The notes under the pieces: generated by a model
What the model was told of the DNA's origin: nothing
What the model saw: the letters and a program-made list of their open reading frames with translations, nothing else
The model's database searches: none
Translations under genes and position numbers: made by a program
Source of the DNA: Paracyclopina nana
Taxonomy: Eukaryota > Arthropoda > Copepoda > Cyclopoida > Cyclopettidae
NCBI GenBank assembly: GCA_019096065.1
Contig: JAGUCH010000001.1
Location: forward strand, 5,580,001 to 5,644,000
Length of the DNA stretch: 64,000 nucleotides
Direction of reading: 5' to 3'
Shown here: positions 14,119 to 26,300 of the stretch, in pieces
Layout: every line of letters begins with the position of its first letter
How positions within the stretch are numbered: position 1 is the stretch's first letter

Positions 14119-14548
14119 CACCATTGTTCCTTATCAGGCTCCTCGACTGCTAATGAAGAACTTGCTTTTGCCAAGTCATGATCAACCCAATTTTGAGTGA
14201 TCCTGGCATTTTGTACCCAGAGGAAAAGCCAATATTTCAGGTAATGCTCCGTGACTTGAAAATGATAGGTGTCGTTGGCAATTTGGTCCAAATCAGCCCA
14301 TGGGGCAACGACGAGACATTACCTAGATAATTTCCATAGAGATAATTCGATTGTCATCATCATCATCATCTTTCCACGCCTTACAGTCAGAAACTCATTT
14401 TCTGCCTACCTCCTCCACCGATGATGGGCTTTGCTGCCATAATTCAATTCTCAACGTGCCAGTGACACTTTCACGGGCGCAGTTTTCGGAAACGCCCTGA
14501 TACGTACAAGACACGACCCATGTTAGATTACAAAAAATCAATACTTAC

Positions 14549-14615
14549 ACGCGAAAATTCGAGTCCACTTGCGTTGCCATCCGCCGGCCGGCCTCGTAAG
14601 TCGTAAGAAATCCAT
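14549..14615 (-). CDS. candidate first coding exon of al1
   Basis: On the minus strand an ATG at 14613-14615 opens 22 codons (MDFLRLTRPAGGWQRKWTRI, then F, A) that end with one extra base at a consensus donor, GTAAGTATT. That leaves phase 1, as the al1 exon at 4121-4646 needs, and the join reads through in frame. An in-frame TGA lies upstream, so this is the first ATG in that frame. The local DNA is GC-rich, unlike the flanks, as expected near a promoter. Against it: the peptide has only slight resemblance to the al2 start (MDLSRPPAN), and the EH1-like motif is downstream of this intron in al1 but upstream of the matching-phase intron in al2. Plausible, not proven; the alternative is the internal ATG at 4663-4665. 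Confidence 0.33.
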
Positions 14616-15547
14616 TTTGAGGAACGCACACCATGACCATCACCTTCCTCAGTTGCGCGTAAAAAAGCGCGAGCGGGCGCTCAACGGAGGAAGTCCCGTG
14701 ACTGCAGGGCTTGGGTTTTTTCTCTGGTCAGTTTCTGCGGCTCCTCGCCGGCTTTGGGCGGACAAGATAAGGATGCTTTTGTAGCTTCTTGTCCCGTCCA
14801 TCCTCCAGATGAGAATATTGTTTCAAAAAAGTGTCCAATAAAAAAGCGGAGCTCGCTTTTTTCCACCATTGGCCACGGTCACACCCCCATTTAGATATGG
14901 CGCTCAAATAATATGGCAAATTGCAAAACTCACGCTGGCTGATACAGGCTGGGGCAATAATCATCAGCGTTCTTTTTTCTTCCCTTTTTTGCCGTGAATT
15001 TGTCAAGTGGATCTACCCTGGGGCCGCTACTGCCCAACTCTTCAAAGTGGCGCCAGCCACCGGTTGCCCTCGGCCGGCTGCTGCTCACATCATGCACGCC
15101 TAATTTCCACCATATCTCATGGCATCTATCACTGACTTCTTTGGACGCTTGATTGTTTTCCAATTTCGCTAATGCGACCCCAACCGATTTCAGCCGCACG
15201 GATTCACGCATTAAAATCTGGTAACGCCGCTAATTTGTTGATCTTCTTAGCGCGAGCGGTTTCGGTTGCTTACTCAGTTTTTTTCGTCAAAACAAAATAG
15301 GCCACGTGACGCATGGATTTTCCTACGGCCAACGTTCGAGATAAATTCATCCTCTGCCAAGTTGCATAATTCACAAAGAAGGCGTTTCTTGTTCCGTGAG
15401 TTTCTGCTCTATTCAACGTACATTGGATTTCGAGAGCAAGCCTCAGGATGGCAATGATATTTGGCGATTTTTCGTAAGTGACCTTTCAACTTCATGGAAT
15501 GGGCATAGCGACCGAAGTATCGAGACGAAAGCCGAACTATTCGGAAA
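14616..15547. promoter_or_regulatory. possible divergent promoter region
   Basis: This 932-bp interval separates the candidate al1 first exon (minus) from the candidate small gene (plus). It is GC- and CpG-richer than the surrounding tens of kilobases. No TATA box stands out. The promoter call is inferred from composition and from the two divergent candidate starts. Confidence 0.3.
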
Positions 15548-15841
15548 ATGAAGGCGAGTCGTCGATCCCTGGATTTTATTAGGAGGTAAGTAATTAATGT
15601 TCGTACTTATTGTGAACGCCGAAATGTTTTAATTTATTTATTTAAAAGGCCTTCGGTGCTAGAAGAAAGTGCAGAGAACATATTTGCTTCGACGGCCTCC
15701 AGCCTCAGCGAAGGTAGGAGATTTTTTTTAAATCGTTCATTACGTTTGCTCACTTAATATGACAATCGTTCAGGTTGCTATGTAAGTCGTTGCACTGGAC
15801 TGCTTATTGATTTTAAAAGTTCTGTCGCTACGCTCGAGTAA
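15548..15841 (+). CDS. candidate small three-exon gene, 56 aa, family unknown
   Basis: Three short plus-strand exons join into one frame: 15548-15585 (ATG start, donor GTAAGTAA), 15649-15713 (acceptor TTTAAAAG, donor GTAGGAG) and 15774-15841 (acceptor CGTTCAG, stop TAA). The introns are 63 and 60 nt, the size class of the collagen introns in this window, and both junctions keep frame (phases 2 and 1). The peptide starts MKASRRSLDFIRRPSVLEES, goes on AENIFASTASSLSEG, and ends SSVATLE. An in-frame TAG lies 17 codons above the ATG. I see no signal peptide, membrane span or known domain, and I do not recognise the family. A GTAAGT eight bases into exon 3 could make it a micro-exon of a longer gene, so the protein may be the N-terminus of something larger. 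Confidence 0.4.
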
Positions 15842-18800
15842 TCCAAGGCGATTTGCAAACACCTACATCATTTGTGATTCTTTCATCTTCTTTATGGCGT
15901 TAGTTTGATAACATTTTATTCAATCGGAGCGAATCGAATCGTCTCCTAGAAACCAGCCATTTGTGCTCACGGGGAATATTATCTTTTTGCCAAGCAGTAA
16001 CGTGCAAAATTCATGAAAATACTTTCACAGCAAACCATTTTTTCAAAAGATGTAAAATAGAAGCAGAATTGTGGCCTAATGGGAACGCAGTTGATGCTCA
16101 GCTTTTTGGTGCTAGCGGCCACAGTGTTTGCCATACCAGCCAGTCTCCTGAGCAAAATGCATTTGGTGGTGATAAAATCGAGGCTACAAATGGATGGCGG
16201 GCTAAATTGCTCAAAGTTGACCGTATTACCCCAGAGATAAGATGGCAATTATACCAAAATAGCTGTTGAGATTAATCTCCACGTGCTCCATTTTCGAGAG
16301 CTGTACTTGCTTGGAAGTGAAAAAATCGCATCGAAATAATTTCGGCTTCACGTCCTGTTATTATGGTGACAAAGGCCCTAATCATGGGAGAAGAAGGTGA
16401 TGAGATTATGATTTGTTGCTTGCAGTCGTTTCACTTTTGAGTAAACAAGCCATCAACATGATGCAGGTGAGATGCAGTGAAGCACCAAAGTGCATTGCAG
16501 TAGCTCAATGGTCTGGACTTTTTTTCATCCACACTCTGGAATTTTGGGAACAATCCCCAATTTTGCTGCATCAGTAAGACCTGATTTTGTCAAGCTGAGC
16601 GTGAATATTTTGTCTCCGGATTAATTTGCAACAATGAATGTGGTAGCAATATTCCAAATGGCTGGTTTTCAATGAGACAATTATTGCAAATGTGGGAGGA
16701 TGTTTGCTCTATTGGCATCAGAGAGTGCCAACATTTTATTGGCCTGCTTTCTTTGTTACAACTGCTTTTTGGCTCGCTGTTACCATCAGCAGATCCGTAT
16801 GCTTGATTTCATAGCTGTACAATATTTTTGTTTTGTTATTTGTTTATGCTTCGCCATTATCATTATTCTATCTCTGCGCGATTGAAATCGTAATTTGATG
16901 ATACGTTCTGCGTGAAAAAATTACTGCGATTCTTCTGCGGGAGATATCCGGCGCGCTGTGAAATTCAATAGAACACGAATTGGCTCGATGACACCATTAT
17001 TTGAGGAGAGAAACCAGCAAAGAAAAGACGAAGATGGCAGGCAAATCCTATTGAAGAGAGAAATAAAATCACTTATTAATGAGCTTGTCAGTTTGTTTAC
17101 TACTTGGTCCGTTTTGAGGAGCCTGGTTCGCAAAACGTTTTGACAGGCTACTCTGAGCTAGCATTCTTGACAGGCTTCATAGTGATTTTCGCATTCCTCA
17201 AACTTCATCATGTCCACTTTTCACCGTGTAGAAAAGACCTTTGACGTTTTCAATTTTCTGCGTTGACCAAACTTAACTCCTACTAAAGTTTAGCATATAA
17301 ATGACCGACAGGCAACCACGCCCCCGCCAAAATAGGCAATTCAATTCAGTTATTGGATAGTCGATTGCTATTCACAAGCTCTTAATTGGATTTGTAGAGC
17401 CAACAAACAATTCATTTCAATTTAAATCGACATCTTTGAGAATTGCAAAGAATTTTTTTTAGCAGGCATTGCTTCTTGTTCCTTTTATTTTGTTGAGCCC
17501 ATAGGTGATCAAGAAACTTTTTGATTCTAATAAACTTTTCTGATTGCATTTGCTGAGTAGTGCGCAGTCCATTGAATTGGTTGGGATTATACGCTTAGCA
17601 CTCTTCATAGTTTCCTCCTAAGTGGACTTGGCCATTAAATAAAGTTAGGGGCGTTCATTGTTTGGCCCTCGACTTTGTGAGGCTAAGTTTAAATGCAGTA
17701 AAGTATTTGGATAAGGAACTCCGCCCCTAAGTGCAAAAGTTGCTTTTGGGGCTAAAAATTTTCTAATAACCATTCCCGTCTATTTCGAAAACTGCATATA
17801 AATTCTCTTTTGCTAATGAGTCTAATGCCAGCTGGACCCACCCCTTTCCGCCAAGACTTGATTGGAATTTCAGGCAATTTATTTCCACCTAGAATGAAGT
17901 AAAAAATCGATTCCAACTGAGCGAGAGTTGGCAATTCACATAATCCAGTATTAGTCAATTAAGCAACAGCTGCTGCTCGTCCGCTCGATTGGGTGTTGCG
18001 ACGAGGTTAATCTCGCCAATTAGCCATAGAGCTCCTCATTGACTAGTGGAACAAATTCAATCATTCTTGTTCTTTCGTTCTTAGAGGATTACCTAAATTG
18101 GGAGATCAGTCCCGCTAAGGCTATGATGTGATAGGCTCTGTGAGATTTGTTTTCCTTGAACATTATCCTAATGAAGAGAGGAAAAAAGAAACTCTCTCCA
18201 CCTGTTTTTCGAGTAGTCGTTGCCAAGCTGTACGTTTTAGCTAGCTTTTTGGATTGGACGCTTCCAAGATGCCACTGCCGTCTCACAAACAGAGGAGCCA
18301 CTCAATCTTGTTTGTGATCGGCCGTTTTATCGGACCTCTAAACGAATTTATGTTGAATTTGATTGATTTTCTCTTGGCAATTCATCGTAACGCTATATTT
18401 GAAAGCATGGAAGATGCCAAGAATCGATCAAGTGCAGTTTTTCACATGATTGAGGTGTCTCATCATCATCAATGTGATTGTGTTGTTTGTTGAAAAAAAT
18501 TGGAAAACATCTATTTGATCTTGCCCGAGCTGCTTGTAATTTAGTTCATAAGGGAATCAATCAAATGTTTATGTGAGGCCACCCAGGATCCACCATCATC
18601 TTCACAAAATTTGCACTAGGGCTTTGCTAAGAAATAACGTGAATTCTCTTCGTTTTGTTCTCTGACGATCAGGTCCTAAGTAATGGAATACACTCTGAGA
18701 GAGCTCACAGCCAATGATGAGATGAAGTAACGAGTTGCTCGAGCCCAATTAGCGGACATTTAGCCAGCCCTCTAAGCCATTTTTGAAATGACGAGAGCTC

Positions 18801-20930
18801 TGTCTTAATGTGTCTCGAGACGATACTAGGTGCACTGTTGCAAATTCGACCGGATTTTTCCCGTTCTCCTTCATATATTCTTTCACATGACTTTTTCGTG
18901 AAATTTCGATAGTTGTACATTATTCATCGCAAATGAAAAAACAGATTTTTAATGAGGTCTTAACTAGATTTTTTTGCTCCAATTTTGACAGTGTACGTGC
19001 AGCTAACAAAATATGCTTCTGACAAGATAGCTCAAGTTCATTTGGTTTTCCTAACAAGCCTGAGCGAAGCATCCAATTGGAGTAGGGTTAGATAGAATCA
19101 AATTTGCATAACAGATGATGATGCCCTTGTTAAGCAATATGTTTCATTAGTTAGCCTAGTAATGCACGCTCTTATTCCAAAATGTCTGGATATTTATGAG
19201 CCTTGTTGTAGCATATGTGCTTGAATTTGAAATATTTACGCAAGTCTTTACTAAAGCTGGCATTTTGATATAAATATGTCAAAAATTGCTCCTCTTACGT
19301 TAACACTTAGCTAGTTCAACTGAACGTTTGTCACATTTTTTCACGTTATTCGGCTGCAAATTTCCCAAATGGCCATGTCAGCAACCAACGTACACCATAT
19401 AAATTTATCCAATTATTTTCATGGTGGATTTAGCTGGAGAGAGAGAGATTCTAATTCATGTTGAGTCAAAGCCTTATCAGTCCAATATGAGGTTGTTGAG
19501 ATCTCATTTCCCACTTCCGTTGACAATTGTCAACCATAGCTGTTGCCTAGTTGGAGTAATTGGGTTTCGCAATTTGCTATCAATTGCGCCCTGAAGGCAA
19601 ATCAAAATTGGCTCTTTTCAAGACCATAAAGTTAACATCGATCATTCATAGCAGGAGCTCCAGTCACTGACCAATTTACTAACTGTTTTCTGAGGAAATC
19701 TGGTTTTGCAGTGAAAATTACGAGTGTAGAATTTCACAAATGTGCTGTTTCCGTTTAGAGTTCTGCAACAGCCATGATTATTTTTGATGTCTTTGTTTGA
19801 TGTATCTGAATGTAGAGGTCAATTGTTGCTGTAAAACGATTACGGAACAATGGTTTAGGTTGAAGCAATTAGTGCATTCTTGACTGATTGGACATCATTA
19901 CGAGGCAAAGATGGACTCCAAGGGGCATAAAAATGACGTGCCCCTTTTGAGTTGCTGAGCAGTATATTCAGCCGAGCATTTGAAGTCAGCAAGTCGACCA
20001 CTTGAATTTAATTCGATAAACCGTTCAGCTATCGAAAATCTACTCTAGTTTATCTCTAATTTCACTCCGCTTAGTTCAGTTGTCGCACTTGTCTTTCAAT
20101 GGCCTTGATATGCCTCGAGGGTCAGTCATTAATCGAATGAAAAGGAAAAACCGCCTACTCATGTCATCATTATTGTCAGCCCAAGTTGAGCTACCGGTCA
20201 TGCATGACTTTCTTTTGTAGAGCGTAATTGTCGTTTCGTCCCTTTTGTTGTGCAAGTCTTTGGGGTAAAATCTTAATTTCGTTGGCAGTCCCAATTGAAA
20301 AGCTTGAGATTGCCACCTGGGGAAGTCAATCTCTCAAAGCTATCAAGGATTAATGACGTGGGGATTTAATGATGCCGGCATCGAACACCCATTGTGTTCC
20401 ACACTCTCTTAACCTGGTACATTTCGTCTTGAATGATAGCTCGATGATAAATCGTCTCCACTAAAGGGCAAACTCAACTGGAGCGAGAGCCTTCACAACT
20501 AGATTTTGGAGCCTGATAATTGTTTTGGCTTGAATGATCAAAAACTTTTCTGTCCACCGCTTTCAATTAGCTGTAATCTGGATAGGTCCTTTTTTGTTAG
20601 CCAACCGAGCATTCTTTGGCAGCGAGCTTCACACGACCCAGCATCTTGTCCATCATTGGTTCACTCGATTCCCACCCCTGAGAGATACATATCAACAATT
20701 TCATTAGAGATTGGGCGTTCATCCTTCAGAAACGCCAAACAATTAGGTGAATCAAAATTCGGATCCCCCGTGGGGCAACCTTATGACTTTCCATGAGTAA
20801 TATCAACACGATGTTGCAAGGTACATGCAGGGTAAGGTGAGGTCCACTCAACGGCCCCTATTTGCTTGCACCCGGCCATTGCGTGGTTTTGTGAGTCTTG
20901 GGAATTAATGATGTTGGTAGAATTGCATTA

Positions 20931-21154
20931 AGGCCTGGTTCACCTGCGATATTATGATCAAAATATCGAGCGATATTATGCTGATATTTGCAAATATGAG
21001 GTACTTCCAAAATCATTTTTCAGATGTTTTCTTCGGATTCGGTCTTTTGGTACCAAAAGCCATCCTACTACAGTATCTAAATTCTCAGTTTCTCAGTATT
21101 TCGCTCAGATATTTTGACAAAATATCAGATATTATAAGCAGGTGAACCATGCCT
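20931..21154. mobile_element. MITE family A, full copy (224 bp)
   Basis: The ends are inverted: AGGCCTGGTTCACCTGCGAT on the left, and the reverse complement of the right end reads AGGCATGGTTCACCTGCTTA. The interior is AT-rich with CGATATTATGCTGATATTTG and GGTACCAAAAGCCATCC. No open reading frame is present, so it is non-autonomous. Related copies lie at 45991-46053, 46289-46740 and 56023-56880. Flanking bases do not give a clear target-site duplication. Confidence 0.8.
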
Positions 21155-21586
21155 AAAAGTAGCCAGCTAGTCCTATAAAAGTATCACGCTGTGAGCTCGG
21201 AGGCTCATATTTTCCTGTGGGGGAGGGCTCTCTTACTCCATTCATGATTGAGCCTCAATTTGGCATTAGTGTCAACCTGGTGATTCACCATTAACTGTTC
21301 ATCTCAAACAGCATGAGGTCAACAAGAGAAAAACCATTAACAACAGCAAAGGGTCAGAATCTAATTTCCCAAAAGCTAGCCACTGTTCAGGCGTACTTCC
21401 AGCTGCTAGCTAGTGTTTTATTACGTTTCTCTTCAATGAATTTCAATGCCAGCCTGATTCTCCTTTAGTGCAATCAGCAGTGTTTTTTTTATTAAAGCCC
21501 CTAATATGTCCAATCTGCCTTGTGATTTGAGTGAGAGACAAAGGGCAATAAGAGCAATTAAATTTGCGGCAATCTCTTCAGCAATA

Positions 21587-21615
21587 TTGACCCCCTTTAG
21601 GGGGTCAAGTTGACC
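21587..21615. promoter_or_regulatory. palindrome with three nuclear-receptor-like half-sites
   Basis: TTGACCCCC, a TTTA loop, then GGGGGTCAA form a perfect 9-bp stem, directly followed by TTGACC. This gives TGACC, GGTCA and TGACC within 29 bp. Such half-sites resemble nuclear receptor targets. No function is shown. Confidence 0.35.
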
Positions 21616-22706
21616 GACTCAGCAGGATATAAGAAGGGGCATCAAGTACAATTCTCTTGAAGGGAAGGAGTAAATCTACTCTGTTACTTTCACATATTTT
21701 GCTTCTATCTTAAGCTCATAGGTAGCGATCACAATTGGTGATAGTAATGATGATGGCTTTGGAATCTTGGCCCCATCTTTGTGGCTACACCATTAGCCCC
21801 CTGTGGCTTTCATCACAGATAATGGCACACTGGAGCAAAGTGCAAACTTGTTTTATGTTATGACTTTTAATTTGTGTTTACTGCCTCTGATAAAACTTTC
21901 AATCATTAGCTTTTATTTTGCAGTTTGCTGGTCAAATGAGGCTAATTGGGCCACTGATGCCCCTTTTCCTCTTGATACGTCTTGCCTGCCAGAGTATGTC
22001 GTAATTTAAGAATTCGAGGTGGAAGTGCATGTCTTGAGCACATTTGTTTCAAAACTCTCCGTATACTCAAACAAAGTAATGACAGTTAGTTAAGGAGAAT
22101 CGGCTCTTAAACCCAGAGGCATACTTCATCTTTCGCCTTTAAAAAAGATCCCTCGTTTTCACGCACTGCCAACTCTTAAGGTTGAATGGCTAACTTGTGT
22201 TGGCAAAATTATTGGTCTTCATCGATTAAGTGGAGGCCAGACATGATTTTATGAGTTCGTCTGTGGCCTGAAAATAAATATCTTGTATTAATTGCTCTAA
22301 TGAAGCAGGAATTTCAGGGCGGAGACCTGAATTGAAATAGATGAGGGCAATTAAATCGTGCAATAAGATTTTAATCGAGCCACACAAGCAGAACAAATAG
22401 CACGTAGGCATCAGTGAAAACTTGAGTGTATTCCATTTATGGTACCTAAGTGCAGGCATGATCAAAAGCAAATTTGTACATTAAGTCCACTCGACGAGGA
22501 GCAGCAGTCTGTAAAACAAAAAACAAATGCTTATCACAGCAAATCGTTGAAACAATGGGGCTCTACAAAACTAGCCATGTCTTTTCTATTTTTTGGTGGT
22601 GCACATGGAGTGGTCAGCATTGATAATAATAATAATTGTATAGTAGCTACAACAGTGAGTGACATTCCTCTATATTACAATTTACGTATGAAGTATTAGC
22701 AATCCA

Positions 22707-22712
22707 TTTATT
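22707..22712 (-). terminator. polyadenylation hexamer at the al2 stop codon
   Basis: AATAAA on the minus strand overlaps the al2 stop region (stop TAA at 22711-22713 followed by TAAATGG). It may be fortuitous, because a signal this close would leave almost no 3'UTR. Confidence 0.3.
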
Positions 22713-23367
22713 ATTCGGCTTTTGGTGACACGCTTCCTCCGCCTTCAAGCTTAGCTTCGTGCTCGCGAGCTTTCATCCGCAAAATGTTGATACTTTCTGC
22801 TTTCCTGTCTTCTTCTTCCTTTGGAGAGCCTGGATTTGAACTCGATTTGGTGCCATCACCGCCTACTGTTGAGGCGGGTGGAGAGACTGAGGCTGCTGGC
22901 GGTGTCGCGATCGGTGGGGGTGGCAGCCCAGCAGCGGCTGCATTTAAGAAGTTTTGGTATTCGTCCAGCTTCGGTCTAGATAGACCAGCCAAAAGTGTAT
23001 GGAAAGAGGCTGCGGCTGGGTTGTACCCTTGAGTGGTGAAAGGGAACAGAGGATGCCTGTATGGGGTAGGAAAATTGGGTAGGTAGGGCGAGGGCAAGTA
23101 GGCTCGGGCTGCAGCTGCGGCGGCCGCAGCCATGGAAGCCGCCGCTGAGCTGGGCATTATTGGGCTACCAGCCCCGTCAAAAGCAGCCTTTGATCGGGCT
23201 GCTGCAGCCATGTAGCCTCCTAGTGATGCGAACGGACCTCCAAGTGAGGGAGGGATGGAACCTCCGCTGAGTGGCACGGAACTCCCCGCATATGATGGGT
23301 ATGGATGCCCGTTTGGTCCCACCTTTTCCTGCTTGCGCCACTTTGCTCTCCTATTTTGAAACCAGAC
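22711..23367 (-). CDS. al: al2 last exon: homeodomain helix 3, C-terminus and OAR
   Basis: 218 codons plus stop, starting [20 protein letters not shown] after acceptor ACTTGCAG. It shares [16 protein letters not shown] and GSPIMPS with al1. The middle is alanine- and proline-rich with [17 protein letters not shown], then [20 protein letters not shown]. The OAR-like end [15 protein letters not shown] differs from the usual AALRLKAREH core, being more diverged than the homeodomain. The protein ends SVSPKAE. Confidence 0.96.
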   Translation of the reverse strand, partial: VWFQNRRAKWRKQEKVGPNGHPYPSYAGSSVPLSGGSIPPSLGGPFASLGGYMAAAARSKAAFDGAGSPIMPSSAAASMAAAAAAAARAYLPSPYLPNFPTPYRHPLFPFTTQGYNPAAASFHTLLAGLSRPKLDEYQNFLNAAAAGLPPPPIATPPAASVSPPASTVGGDGTKSSSNPGSPKEEEDRKAESINILRMKAREHEAKLEGGGSVSPKAE

Positions 23368-26300
23368 CTGCAAGTGATAAGAAGAAGGTTTTCAAGGTTG
23401 GCCGAGGGGCATTTCGAAAAAATCCGGTCTCAACCCAGCAATTATCCCAATGAGAAATTAATGCAATTTGGCTGGCCTACGACGCAGCATTTGTTATTGT
23501 TGTTTTCTTTGGTCGTTAATTGGGTCTTTTTTCAATTAGGTAACTGGCAATTCTTCAATTTGGGTCTTTTTCCGGACTCGTGCCTGCTCGAAGACTACTA
23601 TGTAACGTTCCAATTACTGCAAGCTTTGAAATTGAAGAGGTGAAGTTCGGCTCAAATTAAGTCCATTTCAAAGTCTAATGAAAAAAACGTAAACGGTAAT
23701 GGAAACTCGCCAGGCGGTCGAACACGCGAAAACTTGGTGTGGTCAAGTTCAGGGTGATTTGTTACCGGGCCATAGCCAACCAATTTCGGTGTTCATTAGC
23801 ACATATTTAAGGACAACAGTCAAGAGTTGGCTGCCTTACCTTACTTCAAAGAGAAAATTGTATTACTGTGGCTTTGGTTTTACTGCTCCTATTTTAGAAG
23901 AGAAGATATTCTAATGTAGTTTTTGGTCAAAACTCAATTTTGAATTTGGCCAGCTAGATTTCATTACTTTGTGGCTGAGTTGCAGAATTCGCCAATTCCA
24001 ATGCAGCACATGGTGGCAATTCATTTTTTACAATCAAAACTGTTGTTCTAGCGATTTTCCTGATAAAGGAAGAATAGAGCTCGATGTTGAACTGATAATG
24101 TTGTGTTGATAACCGTGTGGTTTATTGTGGGGGAAATTTTGCGTGTTAACTTGTTCATTTTTAGCCAGGTATCAAGGAGAAGCAAAAAACTGTTATTCAA
24201 TCGACTGTCAATAGTGATTGAGTTAGCATGACCATCCATTATTGGAGTAGCTGCAAATTCAAACTGACTTCAGACAGTTTGCATGCAGACTGGATACCAG
24301 TTTCATTTCATCCAGTTGTCAATCTAACCTGATTTAGCCAAATAAAAATACTGCTTGTGCGCAAACCAATTTGCTACAACATGGGAAAACTTGAATGCAA
24401 CCAAATACATTTAGGAACTGCAACCGTTGGCTTCATGTTCATTTGCAGAAAAATGTCATCATGAAGTTCTTCCAATTAGTTAGAAATTTTGCACACGACA
24501 AAGTCGAAGAAGTTTGCCCATTTTGCAGCATTGCATAATTACTTAGCTGAAAGTTCACCTCGATTCTGCTAATTGTTCTCATTTTCAACAACAAATGGTC
24601 CTAATGAATAGTAGAGGAAGCAATTTACGACTTTGGGATCTAATAAGTTGTAATTTAGTGCTTTGTCGTGTCTGCTGCCCGTTTCCTTGACGCGCCTGCA
24701 CGGTCGATATGAATTGAAGCAACTAACCAAATTGCAACACTGATTCTGAAGCATTTACATAGTTTGCTGCCTTTCCTCATGGCTCAAAAAAGTGTGCTAC
24801 TTCTGGATTGGTTGGCCAGCCATTTGAAATTCAAGCAGGGAGAGACGAGAGATGATGTCAAGGCACTTTTGAGACATTGTTCTTATCTTGGACCGCCTCT
24901 TGAGCTTTGGCGCCACTCATGTGTGAAAAGCCATCAGGTCTTTACTGCTAAAGTAGCCCGTAATGCCTTGGTCATCTGCCAATAGCTTGACCAAGACCAA
25001 GTTTTATGGGCAGATGACTTGCACGCCTTGAAATGACTAGAATTCATGAGAAAATTCAGCAGACTAGAGCCTAATTCAATTCCAAAGGTGACCCAGAGGC
25101 AAATTGAAATTATGGCTCGAAATAGCTGGGAATTGGTTGGTAAAATACAGCAAGCGATTCCTTTTTAAGGAAGGCAACATCAGCCTTTTCTTGCTGTATG
25201 GGTAATTTCTGGCCATCTATTTGCTTTTGAGTTCCAAGCACATGTAAGTTAACTACTCAGCCTTTATTACGTTTGACTAAAAAGTTTATTGCTAAATACC
25301 TACTAAGAATGCTAAAAGCAGTTTTACCTGAATCACAGCTCCCCTATTAATTTACCAATTTAACAAACAGATCTTGATACCAAGTCCTGTTTATTAATGA
25401 TACTTTTATTTGTTACTTGTATCAGTTTGTTGACTGACCTAAAGCCACAGAAAAAACTGCCTCACTCGCAAGAGCTTTTAAAAAGAAAACCAGAATCATT
25501 TTGGTCACACTACTGACGCTAAATGGACGATTGGGATCTTTGGCGGAGTTTCTCTTTAATGCGGAGAATCAAGCCTCAGACTTGTTATCTTATCTTCGGT
25601 TCTTTGTGGAAAATTTGCTATACTGTCAAATCTCGACTTACCTGTATTCTGGCCTCCGTCAACCCTATTTTCATGGCCAGCTCTTCCCTGTAATAGAAAG
25701 AAAATCTTGAGACCTAAAATCTGACGACAAAAGCATAATTTTCAAAAGGACGTAAATGATGAATAATGATCAAATAATTTGGCTTCCCTCTTTCCTTACA
25801 ATGCTCGTCACACACTCACAATGAACGTTTCCTAGGGGAAACTAGACACTTTACTCATCAACAAAAAAAGTCTGTCAAGGCAGCTCAACTTTGAATAAAC
25901 CAAGCAAATTGATAGTGGAAAAAAGTATAGGTGTCCGTGCGTTAAAATATAATGGATCTCTATTTTGCATGAGGGTAGTGTGCATTGTGCTGTATTTGGT
26001 TTGCTCGCTGGAATTCTTTTCACACCCAATTTTTTGCACGTTAGTTATGATTTGAGGTGTCGTAAACAGTCAATGGGCGTCTAATTTACAACGAGATTTC
26101 CAACGACAACAATTAGGCGTATTAGAGGTGCACAAGTGAAGCTTAAGCTCAGATCTACATCATCTTTGAATTGTCATGATCTCAACTTTTATTTGGCTTG
26201 GAGCCACTAAATTGAATCTACCGTAATAAGCTGGAATTTTTCAAAATGTGTGATATGTTCATTTTATTTTGCCAGATGTCCGCATTTTTTCTCCCCCGCT

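Larger units (their letters stand above)
4647..14548. other. noncoding DNA upstream of al1 (probable first intron)
   Basis: Nearly 10 kb with no exon I can support. If the candidate first exon at 14549-14615 is right, this is al1 intron 1; otherwise it is 5' flank. It is AT-rich, dense in TAATTA and CAATTA motifs, with short simple repeats (GATGAT near 7311-7323, CT run near 11173-11189, CAG run near 14102-14118, CAT run near 14354-14370). One GC-rich block lies at about 8833-9060. Such long noncoding stretches at homeobox genes often hold enhancers, but nothing here identifies one. Confidence 0.6.
15842..22706. other. intergenic DNA between the candidate small gene and the al2 3' end
   Basis: About 6.9 kb of AT-rich DNA. 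It holds one full MITE copy (20931-21154) and a palindromic cluster of TGACC/GGTCA half-sites (21587-21615). The remaining open frames, the longest about 100 codons near 15961-16269 and 20506-20796, have no recognisable domains or supporting splice sites. Confidence 0.6.
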
